Positions 1-7,119 of a stretch of DNA of 54,297 nucleotides are shown here, one piece after another. The notes under the pieces were generated by a model. That model did not search any database. It saw only the letters and a list, made by a program, of their open reading frames with translations, and had not been told where the DNA came from. How positions within the stretch are numbered: the stretch's first letter is position 1; the number at the start of each line of letters is the position of its first letter. Origin of the DNA: Paraburkholderia terricola (GTDB lineage: Bacteria > Pseudomonadota > Gammaproteobacteria > Burkholderiales > Burkholderiaceae). A program made the translations under genes and the position numbers. The stretch covers positions 1 to 54,297 of the forward strand of contig NZ_FRAB01000044.1 of the NCBI RefSeq assembly GCF_900142195.1, read 5' to 3'.

Positions 1-195
1 GCCTCGAGCGTGGGCTACGCCATTTCGCAGCAAAAGCGCAAGTTGATCGAACAAGGCTTCGGGTGGGCCAAGACCGTGGGGCGCATGCGCCAGGTGGTGG
101 TGCGCGGGTTGAAGAAAGTGGACCAGATGTTCGTGTTGAACATGGCTGCCTACAACCTCGTGCGCATGCGCTCACTGACACAAGTCCGTCTGTAG
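1..195 (+). CDS. IS5-family DDE transposase, C-terminal fragment
   Basis: This is the last 64 codons of an open frame entering from the left edge. The residues QQKRKLIEQGFGWAKTVG match the C-terminal end of IS5/IS1182-type DDE transposases, where the final catalytic Glu lies in a 'K..IEq.FGW.K' context, followed by 'VRGLKKVDQMFVLNMAAYNL'-like helices. The frame ends at a TAG at 193-195. The first two catalytic acids are off-window, so I cannot tell whether the full element is intact. Confidence 0.8.
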   Translation, partial: ASSVGYAISQQKRKLIEQGFGWAKTVGRMRQVVVRGLKKVDQMFVLNMAAYNLVRMRSLTQVRL

Positions 196-349
196 CAGCG
201 AAAAACGCGGCAATGAAGCCAGAAATTGGCCTCAAACTGCCGAACAAGCGTGGAATTCACGTTGAAATTGCACAATGCGATAAACCTTGTGGCGAGAGCC
301 GCGTAAGTGCAGAAAGGCTGCTTCTGTCGGACTGTATTTCAGCAGCCTG
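1..349 (+). mobile_element. Right end of an IS5-like insertion sequence (truncated by window edge)
   Basis: The 3' part of a transposase gene is followed by about 150 bases without a gene, ending in CAGCAGCCTG directly before CTAG at 350-353. IS5-group elements commonly duplicate a 4-base YTAR target such as CTAG, so 349/350 is a reasonable guess for the right boundary. The left end, left inverted repeat and target duplication lie outside the window, so this cannot be confirmed here. Confidence 0.5.
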
Positions 350-447
350 CTAGGCAGCGCACGCCGGCGCTTTCCGCTTGCTTTCTCTTACGCGAGAAAG
401 AATTCGAAAGCGTCACGCGCTTTGCCGCGCACGGCCGGATCACTAAG

Positions 448-1197
448 ATGACCCGGATGAACCAATCCATTCTGGTCGTCGACGACGACCCGGTCGTACG
501 TGAGCTCGTCAGCGAGTACCTGCAGGGGCGCGGCTTCAAGGTGGCCACGCTCGAACACGGCATGGCGCTGCAGCGCAAATTGCAGGACGAGCGTCCCGCG
601 CTGGTGGTGCTCGACATCATGATGCCGGAGCTCGACGGCATCAGCGCGCTGCGCGCGTTGCGCGTCGCGGGCGACGACATCCCCGTGATTCTGCTGACCG
701 CGCGCGCCGATCCGATCGACCGCGTGATCGGCCTCGAACTCGGCGCCGACGACTATCTCGGCAAGCCCTTCGAACCGAGCGAACTGGTCGCGCGCATTCG
801 CACCGTGCTGCGACGCCGCGGCACGATCGCGCCGAGCGCGCCCGAGCAGCGCGCACCCTATCGCTTCGGCCGTTTCGAGGTGAATTTTCCGGCGCGCGAA
901 TTACGCCGCGACGGCGAGCGCATCACGCTGCGCTCCAGCGAATTCGCCATGCTCAAGGTGTTCGTCACGCACGCGATGACCGTGCTCACGCGCGCGCAGT
1001 TGCTGGAGAAGCTGCACGGCAACAGCGAGGCGCATCGCAATCGCAGCCTCGACGTGTCGATCTGGCGCTTGCGGCGGCTGATCGAAGTCGATCCGTCGGA
1101 GCCGCGCTATGTGCAAACCGTGTGGGGACGCGGCTATGTGTTCGTGCCGGACGGCGAGATCGGCGCGGCGGAGCGCGGGGCGGCGCCGCCGGCCTGA
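448..1197 (+). CDS. OmpR/PhoB-family response regulator without adjacent kinase (RR1)
   Basis: A two-component DNA-binding response regulator of about 249 residues. The N-terminal receiver domain has the acidic triad near residues 12-14 (VVDDD), the phosphoacceptor Asp56 in VVLDIMMP and the conserved Lys106 in GKPF. The C-terminal winged helix (about 135-240) shows the OmpR-type ending with 'YVQTVWGRGYVF'. The start is ATG 448 or ATG 457; neither has a strong Shine-Dalgarno, and upstream in-frame sequence does not resemble the family. It closely resembles the regulator at 3577 across its whole length. No kinase gene is beside it and an insertion sequence lies directly upstream, so a former partner may have been lost, or the kinase at 4314 may serve both. 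Its target is unknown. Confidence 0.9.
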   Translation: MTRMNQSILVVDDDPVVRELVSEYLQGRGFKVATLEHGMALQRKLQDERPALVVLDIMMPELDGISALRALRVAGDDIPVILLTARADPIDRVIGLELGADDYLGKPFEPSELVARIRTVLRRRGTIAPSAPEQRAPYRFGRFEVNFPARELRRDGERITLRSSEFAMLKVFVTHAMTVLTRAQLLEKLHGNSEAHRNRSLDVSIWRLRRLIEVDPSEPRYVQTVWGRGYVFVPDGEIGAAERGAAPPA

Positions 1198-1202
1198 TAC
1201 GC

Positions 1203-1244
1203 GACGTGGGACGTGGGACGTGGGACGTGGGACGCGGGACGCGG
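1203..1244. repeat. Six-copy heptanucleotide tandem repeat
   Basis: Four perfect copies of GACGTGG are followed by two copies of the variant GACGCGG, six bases after the stop codon of the response regulator and within the gap before the convergent flgH gene. It is a candidate variable-number repeat; no coding or hairpin role is evident. Confidence 0.9.
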
Positions 1245-1303
1245 AACGCTGGGTGCGCGATGCGCCGCGGATCGCACATCGCACGGCGCTCGCATCGGGA
1301 CGT

Positions 1304-1972
1304 TCAGAACGTCAGCACACTCAGGAACATCCTCTGCAGCCAGCCCATCGTGGTCGCGTCGGAGATCATCCCCACGCCGGCCTGCTCGATGCGCGCGTTC
1401 GCCACCTTGCTCGACGCCACGTAGTTGCCCGCCTCGATATCCTTGGGATTGACGATCCCGGATAGCCGCAAGCGGTCGCGGTTGCCGCTCATCGAAATCA
1501 TCTTCTCGCCGGACACCACCAGATTGCCGGTCGACATCGTGCCGATCACGGTGACGGCCAGCGTGCCGGTCATGCCGCTCACGTCGGTGAGACTGCCCTG
1601 GCCTTTGAATTCGGTGCTGGCCGAGCCGACGTTGAACAGTCGCGCGAGCCGCGCGGCCGCGCCGGTCGAATGGTCGGCGGCGTCGGCGGTAATGCTGCTC
1701 GAACGGCTCGCCGCCGCGGTCGAGCTGTTGTTGCCGCTGTACGACTCGGACAGGCGAATCGTCAGCACGTCGCCGATATGCTGGGCGCGCGGCGTTTCGT
1801 AAAGCAGCAGCGGCGTGCCGGCCTGATAGATCGCGCCTTGCGTGTTGACGTTCAGCGGCGCGGACGCGAGCGGCGGCGCCATCGGCGTATCGACAATCGA
1901 CTTCTGGCTGCTCCCGCAAGCCGCGAGGCAAGCCGCCGCGCCCAGCGCGACAGTCAGACGTAGCGCACTCAT
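1304..1972 (-). CDS. flgH: FlgH-like flagellar L-ring lipoprotein
   Basis: 222 residues with a lipoprotein signal (lipobox LAAC, about residues 16-19). The body has the FlgH pattern: 'GAIYQAG', 'IGDVLTIRLSES', 'FKGQGSLTDVSG', 'GTLAVTVIGTMSTGNLVVSGEK', 'LSGIVNPKDI...NYVASSKVANARIE'. FlgH forms the outer-membrane L-ring around the flagellar rod. The start ATG at 1972 follows AAGGAG by about six bases, which rejects a longer frame reading through the upstream gene. No other flagellar gene is nearby; it is the last gene of a leftward group of small exported proteins. It may be a second flgH copy, or a ring protein used outside the main flagellar operon. Confidence 0.88.
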   Translation of the reverse strand: MSALRLTVALGAAACLAACGSSQKSIVDTPMAPPLASAPLNVNTQGAIYQAGTPLLLYETPRAQHIGDVLTIRLSESYSGNNSSTAAASRSSSITADAADHSTGAAARLARLFNVGSASTEFKGQGSLTDVSGMTGTLAVTVIGTMSTGNLVVSGEKMISMSGNRDRLRLSGIVNPKDIEAGNYVASSKVANARIEQAGVGMISDATTMGWLQRMFLSVLTF

Positions 1973-2019
1973 GCATGCTCCTTGCCCGCATCGGCCGGGC
2001 TCAAAATCGGCGGCCATCC

Positions 2020-2733
2020 TCACCCCGCCTCGGCGCCGCTCGCCTGCCACTGCCGCACGACCGACTTCACCCACGCGTCGGAACCCTTCAGCAGATAGGT
2101 GAGCGTGCCATTGCGGGTGCCCGGCAAAAAGCACAACGTGATCGAACTCACCGCGTTTTCCCAGACGTAGACCGGCATCGTGCTCGACGCCGACAAGCTG
2201 TGCGTGACGAGGTGCGCCGCGCCGTATCGGTCCGTGAGCGCCTCGCGCAAGTCCTCGGCGGTGATCTCGTCGATCACGAAAGAAATCTCGTACAGACGCA
2301 GCGCGCTTTGTCCCTCGACACGCGCGAAACGCAGCACGTGCTCCTGCGCCGGCACGCCGGCGACCACCGCTTGCGACACCGCCCAGCCGTCGTCCGCGCG
2401 ATGCGCCCAGCGGCATGCGACCGTCAGGCTTTCGCGCGACTTCAGCCGCATGCCGAGCGCGCCCGCCTGCACGTCCGTCTCGCAGACCGGCACGCTGCCG
2501 ACCGGCGTCGCGCGCACGGTGGAACTCGAACGGAACTCGTCGAGCGTGATGCCGAGCGCAATGCCGCGAAACGCGAACGGCGCGTCCTGCGAACGCCGGC
2601 GCACATCCGCGGCAGGGTCTCTGGACGGGGCGCTGGCCGCCCCGGCTTCGCGCGCGACCGGCTGCGCCTGAGCGGTCGAAGAAAACAGTCCGCCGAGCAG
2701 CGCCAACGCACAGGCAATCCGTTTGGGTCTCAT
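2020..2733 (-). CDS. Exported protein of unknown function
   Basis: 237 residues, not recognised. A cleavable signal peptide is visible (positive n-region, hydrophobic core about residues 6-20, AQA-Q cleavage region), so it probably acts in the periplasm. The mature part contains 'FAFRGIALGITLDEFRS', a pattern found in several uncharacterised proteobacterial exported proteins, and few cysteines. It starts 3 bases after the stop of the upstream small lipoprotein and ends 47 bases before flgH, so the genes are probably co-transcribed and translation of this one may be coupled. No enzymatic motif is visible. Confidence 0.75.
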   Translation of the reverse strand: MRPKRIACALALLGGLFSSTAQAQPVAREAGAASAPSRDPAADVRRRSQDAPFAFRGIALGITLDEFRSSSTVRATPVGSVPVCETDVQAGALGMRLKSRESLTVACRWAHRADDGWAVSQAVVAGVPAQEHVLRFARVEGQSALRLYEISFVIDEITAEDLREALTDRYGAAHLVTHSLSASSTMPVYVWENAVSSITLCFLPGTRNGTLTYLLKGSDAWVKSVVRQWQASGAEAG

Positions 2734-2736
2734 GAT

Positions 2737-2934
2737 TCAGTCGATCGCGGATGAACACATGTCGAACGGCGTGGCCGCGGCATGACCGACGACCGGGATG
2801 ATTTTCAGCGCGGACGAAGTCAGCCGGCACGGCAGCGCGGCGACACCGCAGCCGCCAAGCGGCAGCAGCGCGGCGCCGAGCGTCAACCAGGCTGCGACAC
2901 GGATCACGCGCTCAATGATTCTCAGAGTCGACAC
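2737..2934 (-). CDS. Small predicted lipoprotein, DUF6726-like
   Basis: 65 residues starting with GTG at 2934, which GAGG precedes by five bases. One hydrophobic segment ends in the lipobox-like LGGC, followed by a short mature part with 'LPCRLTSSALKIIPVVGHAAATPFD'-type sequence, a pattern I recall from a family of tiny Burkholderia lipoproteins. The two further Cys residues might form a disulfide. It lies in the leftward operon between a 60-residue protein and the exported protein above. Function unknown. Confidence 0.7.
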   Translation of the reverse strand: MSTLRIIERVIRVAAWLTLGAALLPLGGCGVAALPCRLTSSALKIIPVVGHAAATPFDMCSSAID

Positions 2935-2949
2935 GCGGGCCTCGCTGTC

Positions 2950-3132
2950 TCAGGCGGTGGTGTTGACGTGGTGCCCGACGAGCCCGCCGGGCGCCGACGG
3001 TTGTCCGGTCGTGGCGGATTCCCGGGTCTGCGCGGTGCCGCTCGACTTGCCGGAAGCGGCGGGCTTTGGCGCGGCCTGGGTGGGCGCGAGCGGCGAAAAA
3101 CGAGTGGAATTGACGTTGCTTGGGACGGTCAT
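2950..3132 (-). CDS. Small conserved hypothetical protein
   Basis: 60 residues, hydrophilic and rich in Pro, Ala, Ser and Thr, with no signal peptide or membrane segment. The start ATG at 3132 is preceded by GAGG at about seven bases; a longer version starting at 3189 lacks such a site. It is the first gene of the leftward group ending in flgH, 15 bases before the next start. The composition suggests disorder. I do not recognise a function, and it could be a leader or secreted peptide. Confidence 0.5.
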   Translation of the reverse strand: MTVPSNVNSTRFSPLAPTQAAPKPAASGKSSGTAQTRESATTGQPSAPGGLVGHHVNTTA

Positions 3133-3576
3133 GATGAGCCTCGCATGGCGCTGGATTGTCGGTTTTCGCACCGCCTGCCGTGGGCCCAAGGCGTTAGGCT
3201 ATCGTCGACATGCGGCGCAAAGTACTGCATGACGAATCATCGCGCCGCACGCGCGCTGCCGATGCGCGAAGGAAAGCGCGCTTTTCAGCGGTTCTTACGA
3301 GCCATTGCCGCAGCTTGCAAACCGTTGCAGCCGCGCGCCAATACTTTCCCGGGAGAGTCGAGCGATGCCGGTCAGCGCCGCATCATGGTGTCCGCGCCGC
3401 TTTCGCTGTTGCCAACCCATGCCCAACGTATTGCCAAATGTGGCAGCGTCAGGATGTGGCCCGAGCCTTTGGCGGCGGGCCCTACGCGCACGGCGGGAAA
3501 CGCGGGGCGGCGCTGCGTAAGCATTGGTAAGAAAACTGTCAGGCGTGCGTGAAGCGCGCCAGTCTAAAATTTCGCC
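3133..3576. other. 444-base divergent intergenic region
   Basis: This gap separates the leftward flgH operon from the rightward response-regulator/kinase pair, so it should hold both promoters. I see no gene with a credible ribosome-binding site and no strong terminator. There is no clear sigma-70 promoter match; a flagellar or alternative sigma promoter cannot be excluded by eye. Confidence 0.5.
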
Positions 3577-4317
3577 ATGAATCCACAGGTCCTTATCGTC
3601 GACGACGATCCGGTCGTACGCGATCTGCTATGCAAGTTTTTGCAGTCGAACGGCTTCGACGCGTCAGTGCTGCACGACGGCACGCATCTGCAACGCCGGC
3701 TCGAGCGTGAGCGGCCTTCAGTCGTCGTGCTCGACATCATGATGCCGGACACCGACGGCCTGCGCGCGCTCACCGCGCTGCGCGCCGCCGGCGACGACAT
3801 TCCGGTGATCTTCGTGACGGCGCGCGGCACGGTGGCCGACCGCATCGTCGGGCTCTCACTCGGCGCGGACGACTATCTGACCAAGCCGTTCGATCCGCGC
3901 GAGCTGCTCGCGCGCATCCACACGGTGCTGCGCCGCCGCGGGCCGTCCACCACCAGTGCGCCGGAAGCCCGCAAACCGTATCGCTTCGGTCCGTTCGAAC
4001 TCGACTTCGCAACCCGTTCGCTCACCCGCGACAACGCCAAGCTGCCGCTGCGCGACAGCGAATTCGCGTTACTGAAGATCTTCGTCAACAATCCGTACAA
4101 GGTGTTGTCGCGCGTGCTGATCCACGATCTCGTGCATCGCGACAATCTCGCCTTTCGCGACCGCAGCCTCGACGTGCCGATCTGGCGCCTGCGCCGCGTG
4201 ATCGAAGACGACCCCTCCAATCCCTGCTACGTGCAGACGGTGCGCGGCAAAGGCTATGTGTTCGTGCCCGACGCCGACAGCACGCCCTTCGCCGGCGAGG
4301 CCGCCTCGAACGCATGA
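3577..4317 (+). CDS. OmpR-family response regulator paired with sensor kinase (RR2)
   Basis: 246 residues. The receiver domain has the acidic cluster at residues 8-10 (VDDDP), phosphoacceptor Asp53 in VVLDIMMP and Lys103 in TKPF; the winged-helix output domain ends with 'YVQTVRGKGYVF'. The stop overlaps the kinase start in ATGA, a sign of translational coupling and of a cognate pair. It is strongly similar to the regulator at 448, including 'DDDPVVR' and 'RSLDVPIWRLRR', so the two probably arose by duplication. The signal sensed is unknown; the neighbouring flgH operon is the obvious candidate target. Confidence 0.93.
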   Translation: MNPQVLIVDDDPVVRDLLCKFLQSNGFDASVLHDGTHLQRRLERERPSVVVLDIMMPDTDGLRALTALRAAGDDIPVIFVTARGTVADRIVGLSLGADDYLTKPFDPRELLARIHTVLRRRGPSTTSAPEARKPYRFGPFELDFATRSLTRDNAKLPLRDSEFALLKIFVNNPYKVLSRVLIHDLVHRDNLAFRDRSLDVPIWRLRRVIEDDPSNPCYVQTVRGKGYVFVPDADSTPFAGEAASNA

Positions 4318-5588
4318 GAAATCCGCTGAACACGCTGTTCGGCAGAATGGCGTTGCTCTCCACGGCGGTGTTGTTCGCGATCCAGGCCGGCTGGTTCGTG
4401 CTGATCGTCATGCAGCCGCCGCGCCATGAAATCGACGGCTTCGCGCGCGGCATTCTGCTGGCGCTGCAGGCAGTCAACGGCGAGCCGATGAAGAGCGCGG
4501 CGCTCGCGCCCGCGATGCGCGTGCACCTCGTGCCCACCTGGAATATGCCGGCGAGCGTCCATCTGAGTACGCCGACCGATCATCCGCTGGTCGAATTGAG
4601 CCGGCACCTGCGCGAGAACCTGCCGCCCGGCACGCGGATCGCCGTCGACGATCTGCGCCCGCCGCAACTGTGGGTGCTGTTTCCCGGCAAACCGAACTGG
4701 GTGGTCCTGCCGGTCGACGTTCCGCCGCCTCCGCGCTTTCTGATCGAATCCATTTCGATGCTGCTCGCCGCGCTGATCCTGTCACTGTTCGCGGCCTGGC
4801 AGATGCAGCGCCCGCTGTCGCGCGTCGCCAACGCGGCCCGCGCGTTCGGCTCAGGCGGACGGCCGGAACCCGTGACGGAGCAAGGACCGCGCGAGCTGCG
4901 CGATCTGATCGGCTCGTTCAACGACATGATGCGGCGCCTGAACGAAGCCGGCGACGACCAGGCGGTCATGCTGGCCGGCGTCGCGCACGATCTGAAAGCG
5001 CCGCTCACGCGGCTCAAGCTGCGCGCGAGCGTGCTGGTCGCGGAAAGCGAGCGCGCCGGCCTGATACGCGATGTCGACTCGCTGACCAACATCGTCCAGC
5101 AGTTTCTGGAGTTCGCGGGCCAGTCCGCGGACGCGGGGCCGCCGGTCGAGGTCGACGAATTTCTGCGGGAACAGTTTTCCGTCGGCGAGAGCACCGAGGA
5201 AGCGCCGCTGTTCACGCTCGATCTGCGCGCGGGGCCGTCATTCAAGCTTCCGCGCACGCTGCTCGACCGGTTGGTGACGAACCTCGTCGACAACGCGCTC
5301 GAACACGGTTCGGCGCCGGTGGACATCGCCACCGGGCGTGACGAGCGGCATTGGGTCATCAGCGTGCGCGATCACGGTTCCGGCATTCCCGACGACCGGA
5401 TCGCCGCCGCCATGAAGCCGTTCGTCAGGCTCGACGCCGCGCGGGGCGGCGAAGGCCATTGCGGGCTGGGCCTCGCGATCGTCGCGCGGCTCGCGCACGA
5501 TCGCGGCGGACGCTGTCAGGTGCGCAATCACGCGCTTGGCGGGCTGGAGGTGCGGATCGAATTGCCGGTCGCGCCGGCAACAGCGTGA
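4314..5588 (+). CDS. Membrane sensor histidine kinase
   Basis: 424 residues with EnvZ-like layout: transmembrane helix about 12-33, a periplasmic sensor segment of about 105 residues, a second helix about 143-162, HAMP linker (about 163-215), HisKA domain with the phospho-accepting His225 in VAHDLKAPLTRLKLR, then the ATPase domain with N box (NLVDNALEHG, about 326), G1 (DHGSGIP, about 355) and G2 (GLGLAIV, about 386). All boxes look intact. It autophosphorylates and should transfer phosphate to the regulator encoded just upstream. The periplasmic domain shows no recognisable ligand motif. A terminator follows at 5702. Confidence 0.93.
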   Translation: MRNPLNTLFGRMALLSTAVLFAIQAGWFVLIVMQPPRHEIDGFARGILLALQAVNGEPMKSAALAPAMRVHLVPTWNMPASVHLSTPTDHPLVELSRHLRENLPPGTRIAVDDLRPPQLWVLFPGKPNWVVLPVDVPPPPRFLIESISMLLAALILSLFAAWQMQRPLSRVANAARAFGSGGRPEPVTEQGPRELRDLIGSFNDMMRRLNEAGDDQAVMLAGVAHDLKAPLTRLKLRASVLVAESERAGLIRDVDSLTNIVQQFLEFAGQSADAGPPVEVDEFLREQFSVGESTEEAPLFTLDLRAGPSFKLPRTLLDRLVTNLVDNALEHGSAPVDIATGRDERHWVISVRDHGSGIPDDRIAAAMKPFVRLDAARGGEGHCGLGLAIVARLAHDRGGRCQVRNHALGGLEVRIELPVAPATA

Positions 5589-5701
5589 TGGAAGGAGCTG
5601 GCGTGGCAGCGAACGCGCGCTTACGCGCCCTTACAGGACGAACCGGCGCGATGAACGCCGCCTTATAGTCGTCTCCGGCAACCTCGATGCCGCCCTTCTC
5701 C

Positions 5702-5733
5702 GTCCGCCCAGTGATTTGGGGCGGACTTTTTTT
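5702..5733 (+). terminator. Rho-independent terminator after the kinase gene
   Basis: Perfect 8-base stem GTCCGCCC/GGGCGGAC with a 9-base loop, followed by seven T residues. It lies about 115 bases after the kinase stop and ends the regulator-kinase transcript. Confidence 0.88.
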
Positions 5734-5806
5734 CGCCGCGCACTACCCCGTTATTGCCTGACTGCGGCTGCCTGACCGCCGTCGGGCAGCCCGCCTCAAA
5801 CCCGAA

Positions 5807-6754
5807 TCACACCACCAGACGGGCGCGCAACCGGTCGATCGTCGCCTGGGACACGCCGAGGCCTTGCGTCAGATAGCTCGCCATCGTGCCGTAGCTCGCC
5901 TGCACCTGATCGAAACCCGCCTGCAGATAACTTTCCTGAACGTCGAACAACGGCGCCTCGCTCGCGGCGGCCGCAGCGCCGACGCGCGTGCGCAGCATGT
6001 CGGTATGGGCCCTGATCGATAGCGCCGAATAGACGTTGCTGAGCAGATAGTCCTGCATGATCACGTCGAGCGGAACGTTGGCGATGCTCTGCAGAAGCGC
6101 CGCGACCCAGCCGGCGCGATCCTTACCCGCACTGGAATGAAAGAGCTGGATCTCGGCGCCCTCGGCAAGACGCGTGAGCAGCGCGCCGTAGCTCGCGCGC
6201 TGCGCGGCGCCGGTGACGTAGGCGCGCGCCTGGGCCTCCATGAACGCTGTTGCGGCGGCGGCCGTATCGAACGACGGCGCGACGAAGTCGCGGGCGCCCA
6301 GCACGTTGAACGCCTCGGACGTCGCGCCGGCCGGCAACGTATCGGCGATCCGCGCGGCTTCGCCCGGCGTGCGCAGATCGTAGACGGCGGCGATGCCGAG
6401 GTGATCGATCGCGGCTTCGTCAGCCGCGCTGAAGGTCAGCGCGTTCGCGCGATAGAACACGCCACGGCGCATCTGCTTGCCGTCGACGGTGGGATAGCCG
6501 GCGGCGGCGCCCGCCACGTCGCGAAAGTTATCGACCGACGCGAGCCGCGGCGTTTCCGGTTGACCGGCGTCGAGGCTGCCGCCACAGGCGGAGAGCAGCG
6601 AACTGCCGATGCCCGAAACCAGCAGCACGCCGGCTGAACGCTTGAGGAATACCCGGCGCGACGCGGAGGTCCGAACGGGCGCGATCTGACTTGTCCGCAG
6701 TGCGATGCTCGCGAAGCGGCGAGGTGGCGAGCAGTTTTTTCCGGTTGCGGGCAT
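5807..6754 (-). CDS. Tat-exported lipoprotein of the tyrosine-phosphatase superfamily with a Cys-to-Ser active site
   Basis: About 315 residues. A twin-arginine motif SRRVFLK (32-38) is followed by a hydrophobic stretch and a lipobox with Cys57, pointing to export as a folded, lipid-anchored protein. The body matches the Y_phosphatase3 family: 'NFRDVAG' near the start of the domain, 'RRGVFYRANAL', 'VYDLRTPGE', and the P-loop HSSAGKDRAG. In active members the loop is HCxAGKDRTG; here the nucleophilic Cys is Ser207 (codon TCC), while Arg213 is kept. I infer a binding-only or very weak phosphatase. The start is uncertain: ATG 6754 is chosen because the TTG at 6826 only adds a long unconserved leader, and neither has a good ribosome-binding site. 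Confidence 0.8.
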   Translation of the reverse strand: MPATGKNCSPPRRFASIALRTSQIAPVRTSASRRVFLKRSAGVLLVSGIGSSLLSACGGSLDAGQPETPRLASVDNFRDVAGAAAGYPTVDGKQMRRGVFYRANALTFSAADEAAIDHLGIAAVYDLRTPGEAARIADTLPAGATSEAFNVLGARDFVAPSFDTAAAATAFMEAQARAYVTGAAQRASYGALLTRLAEGAEIQLFHSSAGKDRAGWVAALLQSIANVPLDVIMQDYLLSNVYSALSIRAHTDMLRTRVGAAAAASEAPLFDVQESYLQAGFDQVQASYGTMASYLTQGLGVSQATIDRLRARLVV

Positions 6755-7119
6755 TGGACGTGGCTGGCGCGAACGTGAAGGGTTATTCGCAGCATGGGCG
6801 CTGCGCACGCAGTTTAACGGCGGCAAATCTTCTTTTGGTTACGGGGTAGTAGTTCGTAAGGAACCTGACCGACTTGCTTCGCCGCCCCGGCGGGTTCGCC
6901 GGCCGCGACGCGGCGCGGACCCGCCTTGGACCGCGGGCTTGAACCGCTGCCTTGGCACTGATTACCCGGCCTTTTCTTTCACGCGGCGCAACACATGGAA
7001 ATAGAAAGCCGGGTCACCCTTGCGGATGCCCGGCTTTGTTTACCGCTTCGTCGTCTCCACCTCTTCCTGCAAGCAATGACCGGTTTCGATGCATCGAGGC
7101 ATGAAACCAGCGGAGACGT
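6755..7119. other. Intergenic region between the phosphatase-like gene and gltD
   Basis: It holds the upstream region of the phosphatase-like gene and, at its right end, the gltBD terminator. The middle is GC-rich with short imperfect inverted repeats (around 6885-6925). I see no gene in it. Confidence 0.5.
7006..7038 (-). terminator. Terminator of the gltB-gltD transcript
   Basis: Inverted repeat AAAGCCGGG/CCCGGCTTT (9 bases each) with a 15-base loop. Read leftward it is followed by CTATTTCC, a short U-rich run. It lies about 80 bases beyond the gltD stop; no other leftward gene needs it. Confidence 0.7.

Noticed and set aside
1973..2830. Longer frame of flgH reading through the upstream exported-protein gene
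   Set aside because: It overlaps another gene completely; the ATG at 1972 has AAGGAG and is followed at once by a lipoprotein signal.
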